In this document: positions 13,756 to 22,398 of the stretch, piece after piece
Layout: every line of letters begins with the position of its first letter
Position numbering within the stretch: position 1 is the first letter of the stretch
NCBI GenBank assembly: GCA_947175385.1
Contig: CAMWMN010000002.1
Location: 1-57,355 of the forward strand
DNA from: an uncultured Clostridia bacterium
GTDB lineage: Bacteria > Bacillota > Clostridia > Oscillospirales > Ruminococcaceae
Direction of reading: 5' to 3'
DNA: 57,355 nt
The notes under the pieces: generated by a model
Seen by the model: the letters and a program-made list of their open reading frames with translations, nothing else
The model's database searches: none
Told to the model about the DNA's origin: nothing
Program-made: the position numbers and the translations under genes

Positions 13756-15945
13756 ATGCGACACAAATTCAGGAAGTACATAAGCAAGCGCGGAAGCGCA
13801 CTGTTTATGGTGCTGAGCGTTATGACGGCACTGATTGTTACAAGCATGGCTATGTATTTTTCGGTGGTTTCGTCCAGAAAGACGCAATACGCAATATTTA
13901 ACCAACAACAATCGTATCAGTCGGCGCTTTCTCTAAACGAGAGCCTGCTTGGCGGTATCATCGCGAGAACAGACGATACGAACAAGTCCGGATTTACCGC
14001 ACTTTCACAGGCCATTGATCAGATGACAGTGGGTCAAACCATTACCACAAGCAACAACGATTTTACCTCGTTTGCGGGAAATTTAAGAGAAGATGAGGAT
14101 CAGGTGGGCGCGTATATCGCGGACATTACGTTCCTTTGCGATGACGCTGAGGGAAGACTGTTTGACTTTGCTGTTACTTCGATGATTAACGGCACCGAGT
14201 CTACGGTTCACCAATATGTTATCATTCCGAAGCTGTCTGAACAGCCACAAACCGGTGGCGGCGGTGTTCCCGATAAGTTGTTCATCTCCTCGGGGTTCAC
14301 TCCTACAAATAGCTCCATTGGTATGGGCGCTATGTACTGCGACGTTTTCTATGATACCGAGTACGCGTTTATGATGCCTTACGGCGATTTGGCAAAGGGG
14401 CATCAAGATAACGAGGCGAAGCTGCAGTATATGGGAAATGTATACGCAGCTGGTACGTTGGAAATGGATTACGGCGTTGAGAAAACGTGGGAGAAAAATG
14501 AGTGGTCCGGTGTAAGACCCATTCAATGGGTTATAAGAAACAACTTCAAGCTTAGCAATGAGAAGCACTGCACTCCGTTCCCTACCGATAATGTGCTTAG
14601 CGGCGTTACCTATGCGGATAAGACCAACCGTGTTATCGTTGGCGGAGACTTTATTGTTGAGTCGGATTCTCAAGGCATGACCGATGTGGATATTTATGTT
14701 CTTGGAAATGTTGTCATTAAGGGCAACGCGGCAAGCAAATTCAGTGACAGGCGTGTAAGATTGTTCGTTGTCGGAAATATTACCGATGAGAACGGCAATC
14801 CTCACTCGGGATTCCAGCATACATACAAGGGCGAATCCAGTTGGCAGAGTGCTTCGAGCAATCCCCATAGAGTTATCAATGTGGAAGAGTGCAAAAATAT
14901 AATCCGCACGGCTACCACCTCTGTAACCTATTATGATTGGAACAGCATTTACGAAGATATACCCGGGATTGATGCAGAGAAAGACATTAACCTCGTATGG
15001 GATAATCCAACAGTACTTACATGGAGTTCGTCTAACCAAGGCTGCACTATCAGAAAAATAACTGCGGGAGGCAGCGGGTGGAGCAGCACCGATACCGACA
15101 ACGGCTTCAAGATTATTATCGATACCGGCAATGACCCCAATAATGTGTATACTATTAGGCTGAAGGGTTATCTTGACGGCGGCAAGACGTTCTCTTGGTT
15201 TCCGAGAAAAGAATTTGAAACCAATATGTGGGTTCTGCTGAGGGGCAAAGGGTCGGTTAGATTTGAGGTTCCGAACGGCGTGAACTATGAGAACTGGAGC
15301 GGCAGAACGTTCGTTATGCATGAGGACTGGTTGGGCTTCGGGTTCAACTCGCAAAACAACAGATCAGATGAAAGAGCCTTGAAGCAATATATTCACTGGG
15401 ACTGCGGCGATAACTGCTGCAAGAACGAGGCAACTTTGACAACCGATGAGTGTGACATCTGCCATAATTCTAAGTATGAGATAAAATGCTCAAGGCATCA
15501 CTTCGGCAAGGTTGTCTGCAAGGACTGCGAGGGGGATTATTACAAGCTGGTTGAGGAAAGCGGCAAGGTTTATTCCGTTGGTACATGCGGAAATCGCGTA
15601 GAATATAACGCGACAGGCAACAAAAACCCGACAACCAATATCTACCTTACCATGTGCGGCGCTAATTCGTCTATCCAGTTCACTGAGCCAGACAAGGAAG
15701 CGTTTAGCGTATTCTGGGGTTATATTTACGCGCCCTATGCGTCTATGCACTTCGATGCGAGTCAATCTTCCGGTAAGAGAATCAACTTTCTGGGCGGTAT
15801 TGCCTGCGGGGACTTCAATCTCGCGGGTATGCACCAATATATAGGATTGTATCCCGACAGACTTCCGAGCGAGATGATGTCTGAAAAGTGCAGAGAGCAC
15901 CCGTTGGTCGGTGTCGACGACAAGTCTTGGAAGAAAGAGATTTGA
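13756..15945 (+). CDS. Large pilus-associated protein with PilX-like N-terminus and cysteine-rich domain
   Basis: The 729-aa product starts with a basic stretch and one hydrophobic helix (about 13-35, GSALFMVLSVMTALIVTSMA), like PilX-type minor pilus proteins, but without a GFTL(V/I)E prepilin site. The bulk is outside the cell and rich in Gly, Asn, Thr and Tyr. Near residues 545-600 is a Cys/His-rich block with CGDNCC, CDIC, CSRHH and CKDC, spaced like a zinc-binding fold. AAAGGAGGA lies 6 nt before the ATG. It sits between the pilO-like gene and the minor prepilins, the usual place of PilX/PilY-type tip proteins, so a role at the pilus tip or in adhesion is inferred. Confidence 0.6.
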   Translation: MRHKFRKYISKRGSALFMVLSVMTALIVTSMAMYFSVVSSRKTQYAIFNQQQSYQSALSLNESLLGGIIARTDDTNKSGFTALSQAIDQMTVGQTITTSNNDFTSFAGNLREDEDQVGAYIADITFLCDDAEGRLFDFAVTSMINGTESTVHQYVIIPKLSEQPQTGGGGVPDKLFISSGFTPTNSSIGMGAMYCDVFYDTEYAFMMPYGDLAKGHQDNEAKLQYMGNVYAAGTLEMDYGVEKTWEKNEWSGVRPIQWVIRNNFKLSNEKHCTPFPTDNVLSGVTYADKTNRVIVGGDFIVESDSQGMTDVDIYVLGNVVIKGNAASKFSDRRVRLFVVGNITDENGNPHSGFQHTYKGESSWQSASSNPHRVINVEECKNIIRTATTSVTYYDWNSIYEDIPGIDAEKDINLVWDNPTVLTWSSSNQGCTIRKITAGGSGWSSTDTDNGFKIIIDTGNDPNNVYTIRLKGYLDGGKTFSWFPRKEFETNMWVLLRGKGSVRFEVPNGVNYENWSGRTFVMHEDWLGFGFNSQNNRSDERALKQYIHWDCGDNCCKNEATLTTDECDICHNSKYEIKCSRHHFGKVVCKDCEGDYYKLVEESGKVYSVGTCGNRVEYNATGNKNPTTNIYLTMCGANSSIQFTEPDKEAFSVFWGYIYAPYASMHFDASQSSGKRINFLGGIACGDFNLAGMHQYIGLYPDRLPSEMMSEKCREHPLVGVDDKSWKKEI

Positions 15946-15966
15946 ATTTTTGGGGGGTGAATGACA

Positions 15967-17103
15967 ATGCTTAAAAGATTTTTTTCAAACCGCAGCGGTT
16001 TTACGTTGGTGGAGATTATCATCGCAATGGTCATTTTTGCGTTTATGTCCACCATGATAGCGGAAATTTTGCAGTTATCCCTGAAAACCCGCAAAGACAT
16101 CAACGATTATGGCAAGGAGCTTGCTGTACAAGAGCAGCAGCTCGCTAAGGTTTCCAAAGATGCAAGCGATTTTCAGAACAAGACAGCCGATTACAGTATG
16201 AAATTCAATTCCACAGACGGATCAAATCAATATGATGTTTCGCTGGCATATCAGATTAAGGACTCTGTCGGCGGGAATACCGCAGTAGGCATCAACTATT
16301 TCGTTTCTCCCGTAAACTATGACGGCACGTTTGGCGATGTCGGTTCGGGAAGCGGAAACATTGGCGGCGGAGGAGGTTCGCAGTCAGGCGGAGAAATGGC
16401 TCTCGCGGAGAGCCGCAACGCAGGTATCGCCAATATAAGAATTTCCGGCTCTAAGGGATTGGAATATGTTCAGGTAAGAAGTGTGCAGCAGGTTTACCCG
16501 ATTGGGCTTACCGGAACGCAGACAAGATATGTATTTACTTGCTCCGCAAGCAGCGCTACTATGGCTGCTGTTGACAAACCATATTCCGAGTATGTGCTGT
16601 ACTTCTATATGGACGGGCAGATTGACCCGGTTAAGAGCGCAATTGTTAATGTCGGTGTTGACCCCAACACTGGGGCGGAATACCAATACACCAATAATGT
16701 TCCGCTGGCGGCTAAGGTTATCAGAGTAGGCTATTGCGATGCCTCGGGTAATGAAATCTCCCGTTCCAACGGCACGCACAACTATACCGTAAGGGGCGGC
16801 GGGTCCAATTCCGTCAGAGTCGGTGTTCCGTTCAGGAAAGAGGGCGGAATTATGACGAACTACGTTTCCGACGGTTTCAATTCAAGCAGCACAATTACGT
16901 TCTTTGTCGATTTCGAGGAGGATCCCGGTAACCTTACCACTGATTCGTTCGGCACCAACGGTGGTGCCGGTGCCGGCGGCGGTACACGATATTCTTTGTA
17001 CAACTTTACGAATATCACGTATGATAATTTGTACATTTACGGTGCTTATCCGTATCAGATGAATGTCTTAAGCAATAACAGCAGCTCCGGTAATAACGGG
17101 TGA
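15967..17103 (+). CDS. Minor prepilin, PilW/PulJ-like
   Basis: The product is 378 aa from the ATG at 15967; an ATG 6 nt earlier is possible but lies only 3 nt after the GGGGGG ribosome site. A short basic leader ends in SGFTLVEIIIAMVIFAF, with the prepilin peptidase site between Gly and Phe, Glu at +5, then the hydrophobic helix. The outer part is rich in Gly and Ser, with GSGSGNIGGGGGS near residue 130. Long prepilins of this kind usually form the tip complex that starts pilus assembly. It is in one run of genes with the preceding protein and the next minor prepilin, 39 nt downstream. Confidence 0.8.
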   Translation: MLKRFFSNRSGFTLVEIIIAMVIFAFMSTMIAEILQLSLKTRKDINDYGKELAVQEQQLAKVSKDASDFQNKTADYSMKFNSTDGSNQYDVSLAYQIKDSVGGNTAVGINYFVSPVNYDGTFGDVGSGSGNIGGGGGSQSGGEMALAESRNAGIANIRISGSKGLEYVQVRSVQQVYPIGLTGTQTRYVFTCSASSATMAAVDKPYSEYVLYFYMDGQIDPVKSAIVNVGVDPNTGAEYQYTNNVPLAAKVIRVGYCDASGNEISRSNGTHNYTVRGGGSNSVRVGVPFRKEGGIMTNYVSDGFNSSSTITFFVDFEEDPGNLTTDSFGTNGGAGAGGGTRYSLYNFTNITYDNLYIYGAYPYQMNVLSNNSSSGNNG

Positions 17104-17142
17104 GCTGCCGGAGATTCGTAACCTCAGAAGGGAGGATTTAAT

Positions 17143-18054
17143 GTGTTAAAGCGCATAAAACGACTTTTCGGCAGACGAAATAACGCAGGATTTACGATGG
17201 TTGAGGTAATCGTTTCCATAGCGCTGTTGGGAATTATGATTCTCGGTGTGTTGGGCTTTATGGCTCCGGTTATGTCAATCGTTGCAGATGGTGAGAAGAA
17301 CGCTCGAGGCGTAATGCTTATGGAAGCGATTGATTCCTATATCACCAACAGCCTGCGGTATGCGGAGTATGTTAAGATTTACTCAAATGTCAAGCAAGGC
17401 ACAGACCCGACAGACGGGGACGCGGATTTCACCGAGATGACGGGATATGTCAACGCTACGCATGAGCTGCGGTGCATTTCGTTTAGCTGGATGGAAACCG
17501 GGATAAAGGATCAATACAAGCTGGTACTCCGGCAGAACAGGGTTGATCAGAGCACTTTCAAGATTGCGCAGCTTGCGAACGGAAAGCCAGATGCGGTAAG
17601 CGTTATGGGCGACTGCATTTATGACGATCTGTATATTGTTCCCCAATTTAGGCTGATTGACAACAACTATGATGTTCCCAGTCCGGCAGATCCGTCAATA
17701 ACAACTCCGAAATACGCGGACGGCGACCCCAATCTGCATTATATCGGGTTCCAGAATGTTACCCAGGTATATAGAGATAATCAGTGTTACAGCACCGAAG
17801 CTGCCAACAGAGCCAATAGCTCTTTGGCGTATGTGGGTGAGAGCTTTACAGCCTGCACCACCATCGCAAGCAATTATACCAACAAGCTGACCGCCGGAGG
17901 GTACAAATACAAGATTTATGAAATCAACGAGGGCGTATACGATGCGACCAGCGTTACTACTCAGATAGATGAAGATACCGGTATGACTTTGTATTATCCC
18001 GAAACCTACATCTACTATGTGGCGAGAAAGTTTGACACGATTACAACACCGTAA
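17143..18054 (+). CDS. Minor prepilin, PilV-like
   Basis: The 303-aa product begins at GTG (17143), with GGGAGG about 7 nt upstream; an ATG 2 nt earlier is out of frame and soon stops. The leader KRLFGRRNNAG is followed by FTMVEVIVSIALLGIMILG: peptidase site, Glu at +5 and membrane/assembly helix. The outer domain is unrelated to known families as far as I can see. It is the last gene of the first pilus operon, ended by the hairpin at 18083-18107 facing the convergent peptidase gene. Confidence 0.8.
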   Translation: MLKRIKRLFGRRNNAGFTMVEVIVSIALLGIMILGVLGFMAPVMSIVADGEKNARGVMLMEAIDSYITNSLRYAEYVKIYSNVKQGTDPTDGDADFTEMTGYVNATHELRCISFSWMETGIKDQYKLVLRQNRVDQSTFKIAQLANGKPDAVSVMGDCIYDDLYIVPQFRLIDNNYDVPSPADPSITTPKYADGDPNLHYIGFQNVTQVYRDNQCYSTEAANRANSSLAYVGESFTACTTIASNYTNKLTAGGYKYKIYEINEGVYDATSVTTQIDEDTGMTLYYPETYIYYVARKFDTITTP

Positions 18055-18082
18055 TCTGTAAATTGTTTATGGCAAATAGAAA

Positions 18083-18107
18083 TTCGGGGCGATTCGCTCG
18101 CCCCGAA
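18083..18107. terminator. Terminator between convergent pilus genes
   Basis: TTCGGGGCGA and TCGCCCCGAA form a perfect 10-bp stem with a 5-nt loop, followed by ATATTT on the plus side and AATTTCTATTT on the minus side. It can serve both the minor prepilin gene and the peptidase gene. Confidence 0.7.
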
Positions 18108-18122
18108 ATATTTGTCGATAGC

Positions 18123-19178
18123 TTAATGGATATTGAACGGACCGATAAGACCGTAATACCAATTCAGGATCGGTGTGCCAAACAGCCATGCCGCAGCGAT
18201 TCCAATCGCCAGGAACGGTCCGAATGCCATTCGCCGCTGATATTTTACTTTGGTGACTTTGTTGCCATTTATGAAAATTCTGAACGCGCCTTCGCGTTCG
18301 TCCGAAATGTTTTCACGAAGGGTTTGACTTAATGCCGCTTTGTCGGGCAAGCCGTTCCAGACCTTTTCTTCGAGGAATTCCCACTCGATATCGGGATTTC
18401 CCTCACTTATTCCACCGACAATTATATCGGTTTGATCGCCCTCGACATAGCCCGAGCCATGGTCAAGCTGATTTTGATACCATTCGCACACCAATTTTTT
18501 GATTTTTTCGGAGATTTCCTTTTCGACTTCTTTATCGCGGATTTTCTTGAAGATCCCGTATATCGAGCCTAGGACTATTCCGATAAGCAGAGCGACAAAG
18601 ACTCTGTATCCCAGAAGCAGCGATGCCCCGAGCATAAGCTGCAGATCTCCGCCCCCCATACCTCCGGTAAGCACCAGAATTACGAACAGCAACGCGATTA
18701 TTCCGAACGAAATCAGACGCTCATACCACGGCATTTGGGGGAACACGAAAAACGAGGTGATTCCGAGGACAGCGACTGTGATGCTGCACCAATAAGGAAT
18801 CTCAAAGTGGTCGAGGTCTATCCCGGAGAGGACGATAAGTACCGCGAAAAGCACTGCGGCATATGCAAGCTCCCATTTGAACCCAAAGACGAGATATGCC
18901 GCGCAGTAGACAACGGCGGTCGTCGCTTCAACGATCATATACCTTGGTGAGATTTTCGCGCCGCAGTAACGGCATTTTCCCTTGAGGAAAATCCAACTGA
19001 AAATCGGGAACATATCGTACCACGCGAGTTTGTGACTGCATGAAAAGCAATGCGACGGCTCGGTGATTATCGATTGTTTCAGCGGGGTACGCAGTATTAC
19101 CACGTTCAGAAAGCTGCCGATAACGGAGCCGAACAGAAACGCAAATACCGCGTATACAATGTGAACAGCTATGGGCAT
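18123..19178 (-). CDS. pilD: Prepilin peptidase PilD with a large cytosolic insertion
   Basis: PilD cuts prepilin leaders and N-methylates the new N-terminus. The product is 351 aa. The methylase part has GSFLNVVI and two CxxC pairs (Cys44/47 and 69/72), with the usual PRYMIVE. The peptidase part has the aspartate in SGIDLDHFEIP (Asp121/123) and GGGD (Asp178). A hydrophilic, charged segment of about 100 residues (211-312) is inserted between the membrane helices before FGPFLAIG, where most homologues have only 10-20 residues. The gene faces the pilus operon and diverges from pilB, with its own promoter at 19229-19257. Confidence 0.93.
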   Translation of the reverse strand: MPIAVHIVYAVFAFLFGSVIGSFLNVVILRTPLKQSIITEPSHCFSCSHKLAWYDMFPIFSWIFLKGKCRYCGAKISPRYMIVEATTAVVYCAAYLVFGFKWELAYAAVLFAVLIVLSGIDLDHFEIPYWCSITVAVLGITSFFVFPQMPWYERLISFGIIALLFVILVLTGGMGGGDLQLMLGASLLLGYRVFVALLIGIVLGSIYGIFKKIRDKEVEKEISEKIKKLVCEWYQNQLDHGSGYVEGDQTDIIVGGISEGNPDIEWEFLEEKVWNGLPDKAALSQTLRENISDEREGAFRIFINGNKVTKVKYQRRMAFGPFLAIGIAAAWLFGTPILNWYYGLIGPFNIH

Positions 19179-19228
19179 TTTGATGACCCTCCTTATTATA
19201 ATGAGTCGGATTTATATCCGTTAATGAT

Positions 19229-19257
19229 ATTTTACCATAAAATTGCAGATATTGCAA
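19229..19257 (-). promoter_or_regulatory. Probable sigma-A promoter of the prepilin peptidase gene
   Basis: On the minus strand, TTGCAA (19252-19257) and TAAAAT (19229-19234) have a 17-bp spacer, about 50 bp upstream of the start codon. A weaker plus-strand promoter for pilB (TTGATA, 18 bp, TAAACT) may lie at about 19297-19326. Confidence 0.6.
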
Positions 19258-19348
19258 GATAGTTTTTAGAAAATAGTTATTGGCAGTTGTAACGCTTTGA
19301 TAACCACAGCTATTCTCTGTTAAACTATACGAAAGGAATGAATTATAT

Positions 19349-21061
19349 ATGGCAGGTCCGATGAACAACATACGAATTGGCGATGTCTTGCTGGAAAGCG
19401 GCTTTATAAACGAGCAGCAGCTTAAAGAGGCGCTGAACAAGCAGCAGCAGAGCGGCAAGGGCAAGATGTTGGGTGAGATTATCCTTGAAATGGGGTTGGT
19501 TTCTGAAACACAGCTCGCTCAAGCGTTATCAATTCGGCTTAAGGTTCCGGTTGTGGATTTGGTGACCGAAAAGGTAAATTCCGAGGCGGTCGGAAAAATT
19601 CCCCAATCTGTCGCAAAAGATAAGTTGGTTTTCGCGTATCAGATCAACCACGGAAGACTTATGGTTGCGACAAACGACCCCGTAAACTTCTATATCTTCG
19701 AGGACTTGAAAGTTCAGACCGGCATGGAGATTATCCCCAAGCTGGCAACCAAGACGCAGATCGAAGCCGCTATCAATAAGTACTACTCAACACAAGCAAT
19801 TGACAGCACGATGAACGAGCTGGAAAGCGAGCAGGTGGACAATTCCAAGCTCGAACAGGATCTGGCGAACGCCGAGTCCGAGGGACGTATCGATAACGCG
19901 CCTATCGTAAAGCTCGTTAATATGATGGTTGAAACCGCGTTCCGTATGCAGTGTACGGATATTCACATCGAGGCATTTAAGGACAGAACAAAAATTCGTT
20001 TCAGAATCGATGGCGAGTTGGTGGAGCAGGATATGAAGATTCCACCGTCATTCCACAATTCGCTGATCACGCGTATCAAGATTCTGGCGGGCATGAACAT
20101 CGCCGAAAAACGTATTCCGTTGGACGGACGTTTCGGAACGCGTATTGACGGCACGAATCTGGATATGCGTGTGTCGACAATTCCTTGCGTATACGGCGAA
20201 AAGTGCGTTATACGTCTGCTGTCTACGGCGGACGCGGCGGCGCGTAAAATTACCGACCTCGGTATGACGGACTATAACTATCAGATGTTCAAGCAGATTA
20301 TCCGCTGCCCGAACGGGGTTATGTTGGTTACGGGACCTACCGGTTCCGGTAAATCCACAACGCTTTACGCAACATTGGGTGAGCTTGCGCAGCCGAACGT
20401 AAACATCGTAACGGTTGAGGACCCTGTCGAGAAGAAAATCGATGGTATCAATCAGTGCCAGATCAACGACAAGGCGGGTATGACGTTCGGAGCGGCGCTG
20501 CGTTCGATTCTGCGTCAGGACCCGGATATCATAATGGTCGGAGAGATTCGTGACGGCGAAACCGCTGATATTGCGATTCGCGCCGCTATCACGGGACACT
20601 TTGTATTGTCCACACTGCATACCAACGACGCGGCGGGAACTATCGTCCGTCTGGTGGATATGGGCGTTGCACCGTACATGGTTGCAAGTTCAGTTGTCGG
20701 AATTATCGCTCAGCGACTTGTAAAGCTGTTGTGTGATCAGTGCAAGGAGAAATACACGCTGTCGGACCCCGAAATGTTGGAGCTTATGCATCGTAAAGAC
20801 CCGATTGATATTTACAGACCGCGTTCGGGCGGATGCCGCTCTTGCCGCGGAACGGGCTATCACGGACGTACCGCGATTCACGAGATTATCGTAATGACAC
20901 CGGATCTTAAGGTGATGGTTTCCGAGGGAGCGTCCGCCGAGGCAATCGGCGAACAGGCTACCAAAAACGGCACAAAGCTGCTGCGTGACAACGTAACGCA
21001 GATGGTGGAACAGGGCAAAACCACTCTCGATGAGCTTATCAAGGCTACATACACGGTATAA
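19349..21061 (+). CDS. pilB: Type IV pilus extension ATPase PilB with MshEN domain
   Basis: PilB is the hexameric ATPase that drives pilus extension. The product is 570 aa. The N-terminus has two MshEN-type motifs, RIGDVLLESGFINEQQL and LGEIILEMGLVSETQL; MshEN domains are known to bind cyclic di-GMP, which is the inference here. The motor has Walker A GPTGSGKSTT (about 328-337), the Asp box around VTVEDPVE, Walker B with DPDIIMVGEIRD, and the tetracysteine zinc site (LCDQC near 461, CRSC near 494). GAAAGGA precedes the ATG. Downstream, repeat copy C separates it from pilT. Confidence 0.97.
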   Translation: MAGPMNNIRIGDVLLESGFINEQQLKEALNKQQQSGKGKMLGEIILEMGLVSETQLAQALSIRLKVPVVDLVTEKVNSEAVGKIPQSVAKDKLVFAYQINHGRLMVATNDPVNFYIFEDLKVQTGMEIIPKLATKTQIEAAINKYYSTQAIDSTMNELESEQVDNSKLEQDLANAESEGRIDNAPIVKLVNMMVETAFRMQCTDIHIEAFKDRTKIRFRIDGELVEQDMKIPPSFHNSLITRIKILAGMNIAEKRIPLDGRFGTRIDGTNLDMRVSTIPCVYGEKCVIRLLSTADAAARKITDLGMTDYNYQMFKQIIRCPNGVMLVTGPTGSGKSTTLYATLGELAQPNVNIVTVEDPVEKKIDGINQCQINDKAGMTFGAALRSILRQDPDIIMVGEIRDGETADIAIRAAITGHFVLSTLHTNDAAGTIVRLVDMGVAPYMVASSVVGIIAQRLVKLLCDQCKEKYTLSDPEMLELMHRKDPIDIYRPRSGGCRSCRGTGYHGRTAIHEIIVMTPDLKVMVSEGASAEAIGEQATKNGTKLLRDNVTQMVEQGKTTLDELIKATYTV

Positions 21062-21094
21062 TCCGAATTGCGAACGGTTTTGGGATTTCAAATC

Positions 21095-21167
21095 AAACAA
21101 TCCCTATAAACGCAATAACGCTGCATAATTGCGCGTTATAGTCCACAGCAAGTTACAGGTATCGCAG
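21095..21167 (+). repeat. Companion repeat modules upstream of copy C
   Basis: Two loose units, one around AATAACGCTGCATAATT and one around GCGCGTTATAGTCCACAGCA, resemble the GCGTTATAACT plus CAACAA units next to copies A, G and H. They run directly into the outer arm of copy C. Confidence 0.45.
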
Positions 21168-21262
21168 GAAATTCCGAAAAGCGAGCAGCGCGTAACACCG
21201 CATAAGCGGTATTACGGGTTGCTCGGCTAGTGCGGACGAAGTCCGCACGGTTTCGGAATTTC
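21168..21262 (+). repeat. Branched palindromic element, copy C (pilB-pilT gap)
   Basis: The outer stem is a perfect 12-bp repeat, GAAATTCCGAAA (21168-21179) with its complement at 21251-21262. The first inner arm starts GCGAGCAGCGCG and has the hairpin CGTAACACCGC/GCGGTATTACG (one mismatch), closing with GTTGCTCGGCTAG. The second arm is a perfect 8-bp hairpin, GTGCGGAC/GTCCGCAC, with a 3-nt loop. Then 23 nt containing AATAAGGAG lead to the pilT start codon. Confidence 0.85.
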
Positions 21263-21285
21263 AATTAAAAATAAGGAGAAATGAC

Positions 21286-22365
21286 ATGGAAAACGCCAAC
21301 ATTATGGACATTAACCGCATTCTGGACGAGTCACGCGACTTGGGCTGTTCGGACTTGCACTTCACTGCGGGACTTCCGCCGATTGTGCGCTTGCACGGTT
21401 CGCTGAGAAAGCTCTCGGGGTATCCCGACTGCACTGAGCCGATTATCGTGAATATCATCAATCAGATTACGTCAATCAAGCATAAGAACCAGATCTCCAA
21501 GGGGTTGGACACGGACTTTTCGTATACCTCCGCAGCGGGATTCCGTCACAGAGTTAATGTGTACCGCCAGCGCGGATATCACGCTGTCGCGATTCGTCTG
21601 CTGCGCGATGATATTCCGACATTGCAGGAGCTGAGTCTTCCGCAGATCATTGCCGATTTCGCGATGCGCCCCCGCGGACTGGTGCTTGTTACAGGTCCTA
21701 CCGGTTCCGGTAAATCCACGACATTGGCGGCGATGGTTGACTATATCAACCGCCAGAGAAACTGCCATATTCTGACGGTTGAGGATCCTATCGAGTATGT
21801 TCATACCCATAAACAGGCAATGGTGAATCAGCGTGAAATCGGACAGGATATTGACTCGTTCTCCGGGTCGCTGCGTGCGGCACTTCGTGAGGATCCGGAC
21901 GTTATCCTCGTAGGAGAGATGCGTGACTTCGAGACCATCAGCGCAGCAGTAACGGCGGCAGAAACAGGACACTTGGTATTCTCGACTCTGCATACAACGG
22001 GCGCGGCTGAAACCATCGACCGTATCATAGACGTATTCCCGCCGCACTCGCAGGGGCAGATTCGCGCGCAGCTTGGCGGTAACTTGGTTGGCGTTATCTC
22101 GCAGACGCTTGTTCCCACGGCGGACGGCAAGGGCAGATGCGCGGCTTTGGAGGTTATGGCAAGAACAGACGCTATCGGCGCGATGATTCGTGAGGGTAAG
22201 ATCCACCAGATTCCCTCGACAATCGCGACAAGCAAGAAAGACGGAATGTTCACGCTTGACCAGGATCTGGCGCGGCTTGTGCGTATGGGTAAAATCACCG
22301 ATGAGGTCGCAAGAACCCGCTGCAAGGACGTTTCCGAGTACAGAAGATTCCTCGAAATGGGTTAA
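21286..22365 (+). CDS. pilT: Type IV pilus retraction ATPase PilT
   Basis: PilT powers pilus retraction and hence twitching. The product is 359 aa, the normal size. It has the N-terminal PAS-like part with SDLHFTAGLPP, Walker A GPTGSGKSTT (about 139-148), the Asp box VEDPIEYVH, Walker B region DPDVILVGEMRD, and the His box STLHTTGAAETIDRIID. It lacks the zinc tetracysteine of PilB, as expected. AAGGAG lies about 8 nt before ATG, within the conserved spacer that follows repeat copy C. The next prepilin gene begins 33 nt after its stop. Confidence 0.97.
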   Translation: MENANIMDINRILDESRDLGCSDLHFTAGLPPIVRLHGSLRKLSGYPDCTEPIIVNIINQITSIKHKNQISKGLDTDFSYTSAAGFRHRVNVYRQRGYHAVAIRLLRDDIPTLQELSLPQIIADFAMRPRGLVLVTGPTGSGKSTTLAAMVDYINRQRNCHILTVEDPIEYVHTHKQAMVNQREIGQDIDSFSGSLRAALREDPDVILVGEMRDFETISAAVTAAETGHLVFSTLHTTGAAETIDRIIDVFPPHSQGQIRAQLGGNLVGVISQTLVPTADGKGRCAALEVMARTDAIGAMIREGKIHQIPSTIATSKKDGMFTLDQDLARLVRMGKITDEVARTRCKDVSEYRRFLEMG

Positions 22366-22398
22366 GACGCGGCAGCACGCGCCGAAGGGAGGCTTATT

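Noticed and set aside
14083-15354. Long open frame on the minus strand opposite the 729-aa pilus protein
   Set aside because: It has no ribosome site or known motif, and lies wholly opposite a gene with a clear start, RBS and operon context.
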